Source: Mycobacterium sp. ENV421
Lineage (GTDB): Bacteria > Actinomycetota > Actinomycetes > Mycobacteriales > Mycobacteriaceae
Reading direction: 5' to 3'
DNA: 64,000 bases
Assembly (NCBI RefSeq): GCF_002887815.1
Contig: NZ_PDHO01000019.1
Span: 1-64,000, forward strand
Position numbers and translations under genes: made by a program. The notes under the pieces are model-generated. The model was not told the origin of the DNA, ran no database searches, and saw only the letters and a list, made by a program, of their open reading frames with translations. Below are positions 51,666-62,016 of the stretch, piece by piece. Position 1 is the stretch's first letter, and each line of letters starts with the position of its first letter.

Positions 51666-51686
51666 ACAATCATTGTGAAACTACAA
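51656..51686. promoter_or_regulatory. MarR-type dyad operator over the MFS start
   Basis: Two 15-base arms around a single C (TTGTA...ACAAT and ATTGT...TACAA) match in 12 of 15 positions. The dyad covers the GTG start of the exporter at 51665 and continues upstream. Its AT-rich content and position suit repression by the MarR protein encoded in the same operon. Confidence 0.72.
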
Positions 51687-51805
51687 CCGTTCAGAAGTCA
51701 ACCGGCGCCGTGTCGATATCGACGCGATGCCTCAATCTTGTCGCACCTCTCTGCGAATTGTCGTATGTGCCGAGGGCAGGCGACACCAGGCATAACATGC
51801 TTCGC

Positions 51806-52366
51806 ATGTCGCAGCCTCCTTACGGACCGCCCACCGGATCTGATGCCTTGCCGCCCACGGCGGAGCCATGGCCCGCATCGGCGCCCAAGCCGTCCCGCAT
51901 CCCCACGATCTTGTCAATCGTCGCGATAGTGATCGGGCTCGTCGTCGGCGCGATTGCGATCGCGGCATGGTTCAAGGCGGCGCCCACCGCTGAGCAGCAC
52001 GGGGGCAAGACCTACAGCGCGGAGGACGTCACTCACGCCAAGATGGCAGTGTGCGACGCGTTCGGCACCATCCATGACGCGGTACTCATCAACACGGCCC
52101 GCAACGGCGGTTCCAACCCGGCGGCAGTAATGGCTATCGCCGCTAACGCGCGCCTGGCCATGTACGCCGGTGGGGGCTACATGATCGATGCCCTGATACG
52201 AAATCCCGCCACCCCTGCCGAGCTTGCGACGCCGGTACGAAAGCTCGCCGAGTTATATCGCTACGTCGCCATTCAGTACTTGATCAATAAGACGAACGCG
52301 GATCTCAAAGATCCTCTACGAGAAGCGGATTCGGCCACGCTAGCCATACAGACCGCATGCAAATAG
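51806..52366 (+). CDS. Single-pass membrane protein, Pro-rich N-terminus
   Basis: This 186-aa protein has a cytoplasmic proline-rich start (MSQPPYGPPTGSDALPPTAE), one membrane helix (about residues 32-54, IPTILSIVAIVIGLVVGAIAI) and an extracytoplasmic helical domain of about 130 residues. Two cysteines (VCDAF and the terminal TACK) could form a disulfide. Its arrangement is common among mycobacterial hypothetical membrane proteins; no function is known. GC content looks lower than its neighbours. The start could also be ATG 51797. It ends 6 bp from the convergent gltA2. Confidence 0.72.
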   Translation: MSQPPYGPPTGSDALPPTAEPWPASAPKPSRIPTILSIVAIVIGLVVGAIAIAAWFKAAPTAEQHGGKTYSAEDVTHAKMAVCDAFGTIHDAVLINTARNGGSNPAAVMAIAANARLAMYAGGGYMIDALIRNPATPAELATPVRKLAELYRYVAIQYLINKTNADLKDPLREADSATLAIQTACK

Positions 52367-52372
52367 GGGCCG

Positions 52373-53677
<1,305 letters not shown>

Positions 53678-53738
53678 ATGAACCCCTTCTGAGCTCGTCG
53701 ACGCCTGCGAGGCGTCCGTATGTAGGTGAAGGTAGTCG

Positions 53739-54416
53739 CTATTCTGCCGATACGCCCGCGGGGGTTGGGCCCGGGGTCACCCACGGCGCCCACAGCCGGG
53801 TGAAAAGCCCGTACACCGACTCGATTCGGCGGCACACCACGTCCGGCTCGATCGGCGGACCGTCGGCGGTCCCCAGCCCGTTACAGGCCACTCCCATCAC
53901 CACCGCCCAGGTATCGAACAGGATGCGGACCGACGGGTGGTCAGCTGCCACACCCATCCGCTGCGCCGCGACGTCCATCGCCCGGTGGTGGAAGCCGCCT
54001 GCGCGGAACATGAACGGCGCGAGCCCGAGCGCCGGGGCTGAATTCACGATCGTCAGCAACAGCCTCATCCGTTCGAACGATGCCGTAGACCCGTGCTCCT
54101 CGGTGCTGAACGTCTCAAGGTGCGCACGCGCCAGTGCGTCGTATTGGGTGATGTCGAGGGGCTGGCGCGCGAGGGCGGCGGCCACATCGCCTGCGACCTC
54201 GTCCATGATGGCGACCAGCACGGCCTCCTTGTTCGAGAAGTACCGGCTGAAGGTGCGCGGGGCGACCTCGGCGGCGGCGGCGATCTGCTCGACTGTGGTG
54301 TTGTCGTAACCCTGGTCGATACACAGCTGGACGGCCGCGTCGATCAGCGTCGCCCTGGTTCGCTGCTTCTTGAGTTCACGCAGGCCGGGCACCGGAAGCT
54401 TCCCGACAACGGCCAC
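53739..54416 (-). CDS. TetR-family regulator
   Basis: This 225-aa TetR regulator has an N-terminal helix-turn-helix RTRATLIDAAVQLCIDQGYDNTTVEQIAAAAEVAPRTFSRYFSNKEAVL at residues 17-63. GTG 54416 has a strong GGGGGGAGA ahead of it and gives a normal N-terminus (VAVVGKLPVPG). The ligand domain is unassigned. Just upstream lies what appears to be a degenerate copy of its helix-turn-helix. Target and effector unknown; an MFS transporter gene lies 320 bp upstream on the same strand. Confidence 0.87.
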   Translation of the reverse strand: MAVVGKLPVPGLRELKKQRTRATLIDAAVQLCIDQGYDNTTVEQIAAAAEVAPRTFSRYFSNKEAVLVAIMDEVAGDVAAALARQPLDITQYDALARAHLETFSTEEHGSTASFERMRLLLTIVNSAPALGLAPFMFRAGGFHHRAMDVAAQRMGVAADHPSVRILFDTWAVVMGVACNGLGTADGPPIEPDVVCRRIESVYGLFTRLWAPWVTPGPTPAGVSAE

Positions 54417-54736
54417 GTCGTGTCTCCCCCCCTCGCCGTCTCGGCGCCCCCCGAGGTCAAACTTTGAAGAGTAGCGCCGACCCCACTTCCAGCGCGGCGA
54501 TATCGGCGAATCCAGTGACGGCGAGGTGCGCCGGTCGGCCATGATGACCCTGCAGTTGTCGTGGTCGCCCGGCCCGATCACCAACTGCTGCTCGACGGTG
54601 GTGTTGTGGTAACCGCGCTCGATGCAGGGCTTGACGGCCGCATCTACGAGTACGGCGGCTTCTTCCGTTCGCGCAGTCACGCAGGTGGCTGCGCGATCAC
54701 GTCGGCTGCTCCTCGATCTAGCCGTAACGTGCCGAT
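54417..54736. other. 320-bp gap between TetR and MFS genes
   Basis: No intact gene is seen. It contains the regulatory leader of the TetR gene near 54417-54480, a degraded TetR fragment at 54585-54677 and otherwise featureless high-GC sequence. The MFS gene ends at its right edge. Confidence 0.6.
54585..54677 (-). pseudogene. Degenerate TetR helix-turn-helix remnant
   Basis: In the same frame as the intact TetR, about 170 bp upstream, the translation reads TARTEEAAVLVDAAVKPCIE then RGYHNTTVEQQ. This parallels the intact sequence RTRATLIDAAVQLCIDQGYDNTTVEQ and shares the DAAV, CI, GY and NTTVEQ positions. After TVEQ the similarity ends and no ligand domain follows. It looks like a partial duplication decayed or truncated, roughly 31 codons long. 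Confidence 0.6.
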
Positions 54737-56011
54737 TCACGGGTTCGCGGTCGGCACCCGATAGCGAACGAAAATCGGGATGGCCGCTGCCGCGATCAGC
54801 ACGCCGACCACCACCAGCGCTCCCCCACCGGCCGCGGCGATCGTGGTGCCGACCACCGCGGCGGCCGCGCCGTGCAGGGCGTCGGCCAACCGCGGACCGC
54901 CCGCCACGACCACCGTGAACACCCCCTGCAGCCGGCCGCGCAGGTCGTCGGACGCCACCTGCTGCAGGATCGTCGAGCGGAACGCCGCCGACACCATGTC
55001 GGCTGCGCCACCAATCGCCAAGAACACCAACGCAATCCACAGCATGGTGCCGGTATGACCATGCGCGAGGCCACCGGCGACGCCGAAGCCGACCATGGCC
55101 GCACCCCACACCACGATCGAGATCACGACGGCAAGGCCCTGACGCTGGATGCGGGGAAACCAGCCGGAGAACACCCCGCCCGCCACCGCACCGACCGACA
55201 TCGCGGCCGCCAGCAGCGCGATCGTGGTGCCACCTTCGATCGGGGCGCCGAAACTCTGGTGCGCCATCTCCGGGAACAACGCCCGCGGCATGCCCAGGAT
55301 CATCGCGATCAGGTCGACCACGAACGACATCAGTACGACCTTGTTGCCGGACAGGAATCGGAAACCCTCGACGACCGAGCGCAGGGCGTCGAAACCCATG
55401 CCCCTACCGCCGACGGCAGGCGGGATCGGCGCGAGGCGAAACGCCACCAGAACCGGCACCACACAGGTGAGCGTGTCGATCAGGTAGAGGGCGGACAGAT
55501 CGACCCAGTGCAGCATCACGCCGGCCATCAGCGGGCCGACGATCGCGCCGAACTGGAACACCGTGAAGTTCAACGAGTTGGCCGCGGGCAACTGCGCGCC
55601 GGGCAACATCCGCGGGATGGCGGCCGCCCGGGTGGGGCTGTCGATGGCGTAGAACACCTGCTGCACGGCCAGCAGGCACAGCACCGCCCACACGTTGTTC
55701 AGGCCAAGGGCGGCCTGCAGCCACAGCAGCAGCGACGACACCGTCAAGCCGCCGGAGGTGATGATCAGCAACACCCGACGGTCCATGGCGTCGGCCCAGG
55801 CCCCGCCGAGCAGCCCGAACACCACCAGCGGCACGAGCGCGAACACCCCGGACAGCCCGACGTACGCCGAGTTGTGGGTCAGTGCGTACAGCTGGACGGG
55901 GACGGCGAAGATGGTGAGGTTGGCCCCGATGACCGTGATGACGCCGGCCACCCACAGCCGGCGGAAGTCCGGCGTTCTCAGTGGGGTGGTGTCGGCAAAG
56001 AGCCGCGCCAC
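54737..56011 (-). CDS. MFS transporter, EntS/TMP-type
   Basis: This 424-aa transporter has twelve hydrophobic segments and resembles the EntS-like MFS_3 group (MFS exporter). LRTPDFRRLWVAGVITVIGA is the usual opening, and motif A-like GGAWADAMDRRVLLI follows helix 2. EntS exports siderophore; the group also contains macrolide exporters and uncharacterised members, so the cargo is unknown. The start abuts the pdxH stop exactly (56011/56012), so the two are co-transcribed. Confidence 0.85.
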   Translation of the reverse strand: MARLFADTTPLRTPDFRRLWVAGVITVIGANLTIFAVPVQLYALTHNSAYVGLSGVFALVPLVVFGLLGGAWADAMDRRVLLIITSGGLTVSSLLLWLQAALGLNNVWAVLCLLAVQQVFYAIDSPTRAAAIPRMLPGAQLPAANSLNFTVFQFGAIVGPLMAGVMLHWVDLSALYLIDTLTCVVPVLVAFRLAPIPPAVGGRGMGFDALRSVVEGFRFLSGNKVVLMSFVVDLIAMILGMPRALFPEMAHQSFGAPIEGGTTIALLAAAMSVGAVAGGVFSGWFPRIQRQGLAVVISIVVWGAAMVGFGVAGGLAHGHTGTMLWIALVFLAIGGAADMVSAAFRSTILQQVASDDLRGRLQGVFTVVVAGGPRLADALHGAAAAVVGTTIAAAGGGALVVVGVLIAAAAIPIFVRYRVPTANP

Positions 56012-56683
56012 CTACGGCTGCAGACGCTCGATGGAGCCGTTGCTCACACGAATTCGGTTGTGTACCCGGTTCTCCCGGCCCTGCCAGAACTCGACCACCT
56101 CGGGGGCGATCCGGTAGCCACCCCAGTGCGGCGGCACCGGCACCGTCTCGTCGGCGGCGAAGCGTTCGGTCACCTCGGCGAGCTGAGCGAGCAGCTCGGC
56201 GCGGGAGCCGATCGGGCGCGACTGCGCCGACGCCCAGGCCCCCAGCTGGGAACCGCGCGGGCGTTTGGACCAATACTCTGCGGTCTCCTGGGCGCTGACC
56301 TTGGTCACCGCGCCGCGGATGTGCACCTGTCGTCCCAGCGCGTACCAGGGGAACGTCACGGCGGCATACGGAGTCGCCGCGAGCTCATCGCCCTTGGCCG
56401 AGTCGTAGTTGGTGTAGAAGGTGATCCCGGTCTCGTCCACGCTTTTGCACAACACCGTGCGGCTGACTGGTCTTCCCGCGTCTGATCCCGTGCCGATGGT
56501 GGCCAGCACCATGGCGTTGGGCTCGGCGATACCGGCCGATTCGGCGTCGGCGATCCACCTGTGCAACAGGGCAAGCCAGCCGTCGGCGAGCCAGTCGACA
56601 TCGAGGTCGCTGCTGCCGTCCTTCTCGACCGAGCCGTACTCAACGCGCATCGCCGCGAGGCGATCGTCCCTGGGCGTCTCCAC
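56012..56683 (-). CDS. pdxH: Pyridoxamine 5'-phosphate oxidase PdxH
   Basis: This 223-aa FMN-dependent oxidase makes pyridoxal 5'-phosphate from pyridoxine or pyridoxamine phosphate. It closely matches the mycobacterial enzyme through MVLATIGTGSDAGRPVSRTV, YSKRPRGSQLGAWAS (here YWSKRPRGSQLGAWAS) and the terminal EFWQGRENRVHNRIRV. GTG 56683 gives the usual length of about 224 aa. A longer ATG frame upstream reaches the citA start and is not supported. It lies divergent from citA with 83 bp between. Confidence 0.94.
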   Translation of the reverse strand: METPRDDRLAAMRVEYGSVEKDGSSDLDVDWLADGWLALLHRWIADAESAGIAEPNAMVLATIGTGSDAGRPVSRTVLCKSVDETGITFYTNYDSAKGDELAATPYAAVTFPWYALGRQVHIRGAVTKVSAQETAEYWSKRPRGSQLGAWASAQSRPIGSRAELLAQLAEVTERFAADETVPVPPHWGGYRIAPEVVEFWQGRENRVHNRIRVSNGSIERLQP

Positions 56684-56766
56684 GGCCCAACGGTACGCCG
56701 CAAACATTCGGCTGCCGGTTACCGACCGGCAGCGACGGTCCGATTGCCGAGTGGGAGAATCCACCC

Positions 56767-57891
56767 ATGACGGTGGTACCCGACGACTTCGTGCCCGGCC
56801 TCGAAGGGGTGGTGGCCTTCACCACCGAGATCGCCGAACCTGATCGGGACGGCGGCGCACTGCGCTATCGCGGTGTGGACATCGAGGATCTGGTCGGCAA
56901 TGGCGTGACCTTCGGCGACGTGTGGGCGCTGCTGGTCGACGGCAGGTTCGGCAACGGTCTGCGCCCCGCCGAGCCGTTCCCGCTACCCATTCACACCGGC
57001 GACGTCCGGGTCGACGTTCAGGCCGGCCTGGCGATGCTGGCACCGATCTGGGGCTATGCGCCGCTGCTCGACATCGATGGCGAAACTGCCCGCGATCATC
57101 TCGCGAGGGCGTCGGTGATGGCGTTGTCCTACGTCGCCCAGTCCGCCCGCGGTATCTACCGGCCGGCGGTGCCTCAGCGCGTGATCGACGAATGCGCCAC
57201 TGTCACAGAACGTTTCATGACCCGCTGGCAGGGCGAGCCGGATCCGCGGCACGTGGAAGCGATTGACGCCTACTGGGTGTCGGCGGCCGAACACGGGATG
57301 AACGCCTCCACGTTCACCGCGCGCGTGATCGCCTCGACCGGAGCGGATGTCGCGGCCGCGATGTCGGGCGCGATCGGCGCGATGAGCGGCCCGCTGCACG
57401 GCGGCGCTCCCGCCCGAGTGCTACCGATGATCGAGGACGTCGAACGCACCGGGGACGCCCGCGCGGTGGTCAAAGGCGTCTTGGACCGCAACGAGAAGCT
57501 GATGGGTTTCGGCCACCGGGTCTACCGGGCCGAGGACCCGCGGGCACGGGTGCTGCGGGCAACCGCCAAGCGGCTGCAGGCACCGCGGTACGAGGTGGCT
57601 GTCGCACTCGAGCAGGCGGCGCTGGCCGAGCTGCGCGAACGGCGTCCGGACCGGGCGATCGAGACCAACGTGGAGTTCTGGGCCGCGGTCATCCTGGACT
57701 TCGCCCAGGTGCCCGCCAAGATGATGCCCGCGATGTTCACCTGCGGTCGCACCGCCGGGTGGTGCGCCCACATCCTGGAGCAGAAGCAGCTCGGCAAGCT
57801 GGTCCGTCCCTCGGCGATCTACGTCGGTCCGGCCCCCAGGCCGCCGGACGCGGTGCAGGGCTGGGACGAGATCGCGCACCGACCCGTCTAG
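56767..57891 (+). CDS. citA: Second citrate synthase CitA
   Basis: This 374-aa citrate synthase is shorter than GltA2 and of the archaeal/Gram-positive-like dimeric type. Catalytic histidines lie in AAEHGMNASTFTARV and GFGHRVYRAEDPRA, and the aspartate region is NVEFWAAVILDFAQVP. It is the orthologue of M. tuberculosis citA (Rv0889c). Together with GltA2 it provides two isozymes; a 2-methylcitrate role remains possible. Its stop abuts the convergent MFS gene, with no space for a terminator. Confidence 0.94.
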   Translation: MTVVPDDFVPGLEGVVAFTTEIAEPDRDGGALRYRGVDIEDLVGNGVTFGDVWALLVDGRFGNGLRPAEPFPLPIHTGDVRVDVQAGLAMLAPIWGYAPLLDIDGETARDHLARASVMALSYVAQSARGIYRPAVPQRVIDECATVTERFMTRWQGEPDPRHVEAIDAYWVSAAEHGMNASTFTARVIASTGADVAAAMSGAIGAMSGPLHGGAPARVLPMIEDVERTGDARAVVKGVLDRNEKLMGFGHRVYRAEDPRARVLRATAKRLQAPRYEVAVALEQAALAELRERRPDRAIETNVEFWAAVILDFAQVPAKMMPAMFTCGRTAGWCAHILEQKQLGKLVRPSAIYVGPAPRPPDAVQGWDEIAHRPV

Positions 57892-59229
57892 TCAGGCCCG
57901 GAACGCCGAACCCCGCTCCCGGTCCAGATACGTGTCGGCCTTGTTGCGCAGGAAGAACACGTACACCACCAGCGACACCGCGATGCAGACGGTGACATAG
58001 CCGATGAACAGCGGTACGTGCCCCTGTTCCTTGGCCGCCTGGTAGATCAGCGGGGCCGTCCCGCCGAAGATCGAGTTCGCCAGCGCGTACCCGACCCCCA
58101 CCCCGAGCGCCCGCACCTGCGCCGGGAACAGCTCCGACTTCACCAGCGCGTTGATCGACGTGTATCCCGTCAGGATCACGTAGCCGACCGCGACCAACCC
58201 GAAAGACGCCAGTGGCGAACGTGTTTGGGGCAGGAACGTGATGAGGACATAGGTGTAGAGCACACCGCCGACACCAAAGAACACCAACATCGGCTTGCGG
58301 CCGATCCGGTCGCTGATGATCCCGCCCACCGGCTGAAGCACCATCAAGAAGATCAGCCCGGTCAGATTCACCCACGTCGCCGTCATACCCTCGCCCTTGT
58401 ACGCGGTCTTGACGATCGCCGGCGCATTGACGCTGTAGGTGTAGAACGCCACCGTGCCGCCGAGAGTGATCAGGAAGCACAGCAGCAACGGCCGCCGGTA
58501 CTGCGTCAACAAAGTCCGCATGGACCCGGCGCCGCTGTCCTGCCCGGCCTTGGCCGCTTCGATGACCTCCTCGGAGAGCGACTCGTCCATGGTGCGCCGC
58601 AGCCAGAACACCACCACCGCGGCGACGCCACCGATGGCGAACGCGATGCGCCAACCGAATTCGCGCATCTGGTCGTCATTGAGGAACGACTGCAGGATCA
58701 GCAGCGTGAACTGCGCCAGCACGTGCCCACCGATCAGCGTCACGTATTGGAAAGACGAGAAGAATCCGCGCCGCTCTCGCGTCGCCGCCTCCGACATGTA
58801 CGTCGCCGACGTGCCGTACTCACCGCCGGTCGCGAAGCCCTGCACCAGCCGGGCGACGATCAGGACGATCGGCGCCGCCATCCCGATCAACGCTTGCGAC
58901 GGGACGACCGAAATCATCAACGAGCACAGTGCCATCAGCGACACACTCACCGTCAGCGCGGCGCGCCGGCCATGCCGGTCGGCGTACCGGCCGAAGAACC
59001 AGGATCCGACGGGACGCATCACGAAGGTGATCGCGAATATCGCGTACACGTACACCGTCGAGTTCTTCTCGGACTCATCGAAGAACTGGCCCTCGAAATA
59101 CGTTGCGAACACGGTGTAGACGTAGACGTCGTACCACTCGACCAAGTTGCCCGACGACCCTCGGATCGTGTTCCAGATCGCCCGCCGGGTCTGGGCGGCG
59201 CTCGACCGCGGCACTGTCGTGGTGGTCAT
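57892..59229 (-). CDS. MHS-family MFS transporter (KgtP/ProP-like)
   Basis: This 445-aa metabolite:proton symporter of the MHS subfamily has the characteristic opening GNLVEWYDVYVYTVFATYFE, then GRYADRHGRRAALT and ARLVQGFATGGEYGTSATYMSE. The last motif is diagnostic for KgtP/ProP/CitA transporters. About twelve helices are visible. Likely substrates are 2-oxoglutarate, citrate or other dicarboxylates, which fits its position beside citA, but that is inference. The 156-bp gap to the VOC gene holds no further gene. Confidence 0.9.
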   Translation of the reverse strand: MTTTTVPRSSAAQTRRAIWNTIRGSSGNLVEWYDVYVYTVFATYFEGQFFDESEKNSTVYVYAIFAITFVMRPVGSWFFGRYADRHGRRAALTVSVSLMALCSLMISVVPSQALIGMAAPIVLIVARLVQGFATGGEYGTSATYMSEAATRERRGFFSSFQYVTLIGGHVLAQFTLLILQSFLNDDQMREFGWRIAFAIGGVAAVVVFWLRRTMDESLSEEVIEAAKAGQDSGAGSMRTLLTQYRRPLLLCFLITLGGTVAFYTYSVNAPAIVKTAYKGEGMTATWVNLTGLIFLMVLQPVGGIISDRIGRKPMLVFFGVGGVLYTYVLITFLPQTRSPLASFGLVAVGYVILTGYTSINALVKSELFPAQVRALGVGVGYALANSIFGGTAPLIYQAAKEQGHVPLFIGYVTVCIAVSLVVYVFFLRNKADTYLDRERGSAFRA

Positions 59230-59385
59230 CGTCGCCTCCCTGTGTCAGCCCGAACCGTACTCCACAGCTGGTGATTTCTGTCGGTACCCGGTGGTTGCAT
59301 TCGAGGCGGCCGATGAGTTTTCCCCGGCCGCAGTGTCTACATCGGTGGCGGCCCGGCCGGCCGCTTCACACCACAGGAGGCTTCT

Positions 59386-59835
59386 ATGGCGATCGAGTTC
59401 CAACCCGCACTGTCCCCGCACCTGGTCGTCGACGACGCGCCCGCGGCAATCGACTTCTACATCAAGGCGTTCGGCGCCACCGAGATCGGTCGGGTGCCCC
59501 GGCCCGACGGGAAACTGATCCATGCCGCGCTGCAGATCAACGGTGCCATGATCATGCTCAACGACGATTTTCCGGAGGCGTCGGGCGGCAAATCGATGAC
59601 GCCGCCGGCGCTGGGCGGCTCCCCGGTGACCATCCATCTGACCGTCACCGACGTGGACGAGAAGTTCCAGCGTGCGCTCGACGCCGGCGCGACGGTGGTG
59701 ATGCCGCTCGACGACCAGTTCTGGGGCGATCGGTACGGCATGATCCGGGACCCGTTCGGGCATCAGTGGTCGCTCGGACAACCGGTGCGTGAGGTCAGCT
59801 ACGACGAGATCCAGCGGGCGATGAGCCAGGCATGA
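59386..59835 (+). CDS. VOC/PhnB-like protein (Rv0887c-like)
   Basis: This 149-aa vicinal-oxygen-chelate fold protein is of the PhnB / glyoxalase-like group, and similar to M. tuberculosis Rv0887c. Two repeat units are visible, the first in LSPHLVVDDAPAAIDFYIKAF and the second in TIHLTVTDVDEKFQRALDAG, closing with YGMIRDPFGHQWSLG. No complete metal set is obvious, so it may be a binding protein. AGGAGG precedes the ATG. It lies 7 bp before the nucleotidase gene. Confidence 0.88.
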   Translation: MAIEFQPALSPHLVVDDAPAAIDFYIKAFGATEIGRVPRPDGKLIHAALQINGAMIMLNDDFPEASGGKSMTPPALGGSPVTIHLTVTDVDEKFQRALDAGATVVMPLDDQFWGDRYGMIRDPFGHQWSLGQPVREVSYDEIQRAMSQA

Positions 59836-59842
59836 TGGAGAC

Positions 59843-60316
59843 GTGACCCAGGCTCGCCGCAAGATCCTCTACATCGACCTCGACAACACGATGGTCGACT
59901 TCGGCCATCGGATCGAGGGCCTCGATCAGGTCGTGGTGGACAAGTACCGCGGCCGGATGGACGAGGCGCCGGGCATCTTCGCATTGATGCGTTCGATGCC
60001 CGGCGCGATCGAGGCGTTCACCGAGTTGTCGGAGCTGTTCGACACCTACCTGCTGTCCACCGCGCCGTGGCGCAACCCGTCGGGGTGGCAGCACAAGATC
60101 GAATGGGTGCACGAACACCTTGGGGCCGAGGAGGATTCACCCGCGTACAAGCGACTCATCCTCACTCACCACAAGGACCTCAACCGCGGTGACTTCCTCG
60201 TCGACGACCGGCCCAACAACGGTGCCGAGCACTTCGAGGGTGAGTGGATCCCGTACGGCTCCGAGCGCTTCCCGGACTGGAATGCCGTGCTGAACTACCT
60301 GCGGGACAAGGCTTAA
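59843..60316 (+). CDS. 5'(3')-deoxyribonucleotidase (NT5C-like HAD phosphatase)
   Basis: This 157-aa HAD-superfamily phosphatase is of the 5'(3')-deoxyribonucleotidase group. It has the nucleophile/acid motif YIDLDNTMVDF, motif II STAPWRNPS, a lysine in YKRLILTHHKD and the closing FLVDDRPNNG. It dephosphorylates deoxynucleoside monophosphates. GTG 59843 starts 7 bp after the VOC gene. Its stop overlaps the convergent fprB stop by 4 bp. Confidence 0.88.
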   Translation: MTQARRKILYIDLDNTMVDFGHRIEGLDQVVVDKYRGRMDEAPGIFALMRSMPGAIEAFTELSELFDTYLLSTAPWRNPSGWQHKIEWVHEHLGAEEDSPAYKRLILTHHKDLNRGDFLVDDRPNNGAEHFEGEWIPYGSERFPDWNAVLNYLRDKA

Positions 60317-61998
60317 CGCAACAGCCCGGCGAGCAGCCGCCTGGCCAGCGGCGGCTCCGGCGCCGCGGCGGCCACCGCGACCATCTCGGACACGTCGGTG
60401 AACTTCACCCGCGCCCGTCCCTCGGCGTCGCCGCGGGCCGTCTCCGCTGCGTCGATGGCACGCCAGCCGCGGGCGTCGACCACATCGGGCTGACGGGAGC
60501 GCACCAGCTTGTCCAGCGACGCCGGTCGCGCATCGGGGTTGCCGAGCAAGCCGGCGTTGAAGTCGTCCACCAGGTTCGAGACAGTCTGCATGGAACAGGA
60601 TTTGTTGGTGCCGATGAAGCCGGTCGGTCCGCGTTTGATCCAGCCCGCCACGTACGCGCCGGCGATGGGCGAGCCGGTGACGGGATCGATGACACGCCCG
60701 TCCCGGTTGGGGACGACAGCGGAAGCCTCGTCGAACGGCAGGCCGGCGATCGGCGCGCCGCGGTATCCGATCGAGGTGAGCAGCAGTCCGGCCTCGATCT
60801 GCACCGGGTCTTCGGTTCCGGTGCAACGGAATTCGATACCGTCGACCCGTTCGGTACCGAGCACCCGGTGGGGCGTGAGCCGGTAGGCCAGCCGAATGCG
60901 CCTGCGGTCGATGCGGTCGGACGCGACCGGCAGTTTGGCCAAGATCTCGAGTTTGGCGACCGTGACCGCATCGGTGGCGGTGGCCAGGTCCTCCTGCACC
61001 AGGGCGTGGTCGGCGGCGTCGAGGACGACCTCGGCCGTCGACGTCAGCCCGATCAGCTCCGGCAGGGTGAACGCCGAGTCGACCGGACGCCGCCGCGCCG
61101 CGATGACGACTTCGCGCACGCCCGAGCTTCGCAGGGCACTCAGCGCGGCGTCCGAGATGTCGGTGCGGGCCAGGCCGTCGGGGTCGGCGGTCAGGATCCG
61201 AGCGACGTCGAGTGCCACATTGCCGTTGCCGATCACCACGACCCGTTCGTGGCGCAGGTCGACGGGCAGCCCGGCAAAATCCGGGTGACCGTTGATCCAG
61301 GCCACCGTCTCGGTGGCGGTGCCTGCCCCGGGCAGCTCCATGCCGGGGATGTCGAGCCTGCGGTCGTTCGGAGCGCCGACGGTGTACAGCACCGCGTGGT
61401 GGTGCTGTAGCAACTCTTCGTGACGGATGTGTTGTCCCACTTCGACATTGAGGTAGAAGGTGAAGCGTGGGTGACTGCTGATCCGCTCGAAGAGCCGCGT
61501 CACTCCCTTGGTGTGCTGGTGATCGGGAGCGACGCCGGCGCGGACGAGACCGAACGGCGTGGGCAGTTTGTCGAAGACGTTGACCCGCACGCCCTTCTGC
61601 GTCAGCAGCTCGTCGGCGGCGTAGATGCCCGCGGGCCCGGACCCGACGACGGCCACCGTCAGATCCCCACCGCCACGGCGCACCTGCGGCGCGGGCAGCA
61701 CCGGGGCGAGCTTGGAGGTCGGCGGCACTTTCACCCCCGCGGGCCGCTCGGGATAGAACGCCGCGTTGAGTTCGACGAACGGCAGCTGCTGGTCGGTCAG
61801 TTTGCTGGCCGGCGCGATGGCACCGACCGGGCAGGCGCTGACGCACGCCCCGCAGTCCACGCATGCGACCGGATCGATGTAGAGCATCTCGGCGGTCGCG
61901 AAGCCCGGCTCGTCGGGGCTGGGGTGGATGCAGTTGACCGGGCAGGCGTAGACGCAGGACCCGTCGCTGCAGCACGACTGGGTGATCACATGGGGCAC
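60313..61998 (-). CDS. fprB: Ferredoxin/ferredoxin-NADP reductase FprB
   Basis: This 561-aa fusion of a 7Fe/8Fe-type ferredoxin and an adrenodoxin-reductase-like flavoprotein matches M. tuberculosis FprB. The cluster cysteines are in CCSDGSCVYACPVNCIHP and CVDCGACVSACP. FAD motif GSGPAGIYAAD and NADP motif GNGNVALDVAR follow, and GYRGAPI and GWIKRGPTGFIG are conserved. It transfers electrons from NADPH to iron-sulfur partners. It lies 18 bp after the diiron oxygenase gene, so the two are one operon. Confidence 0.95.
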   Translation of the reverse strand: MPHVITQSCCSDGSCVYACPVNCIHPSPDEPGFATAEMLYIDPVACVDCGACVSACPVGAIAPASKLTDQQLPFVELNAAFYPERPAGVKVPPTSKLAPVLPAPQVRRGGGDLTVAVVGSGPAGIYAADELLTQKGVRVNVFDKLPTPFGLVRAGVAPDHQHTKGVTRLFERISSHPRFTFYLNVEVGQHIRHEELLQHHHAVLYTVGAPNDRRLDIPGMELPGAGTATETVAWINGHPDFAGLPVDLRHERVVVIGNGNVALDVARILTADPDGLARTDISDAALSALRSSGVREVVIAARRRPVDSAFTLPELIGLTSTAEVVLDAADHALVQEDLATATDAVTVAKLEILAKLPVASDRIDRRRIRLAYRLTPHRVLGTERVDGIEFRCTGTEDPVQIEAGLLLTSIGYRGAPIAGLPFDEASAVVPNRDGRVIDPVTGSPIAGAYVAGWIKRGPTGFIGTNKSCSMQTVSNLVDDFNAGLLGNPDARPASLDKLVRSRQPDVVDARGWRAIDAAETARGDAEGRARVKFTDVSEMVAVAAAAPEPPLARRLLAGLLR

Positions 61999-62016
61999 AG
62001 GCGTGAGTCCTTCGAT

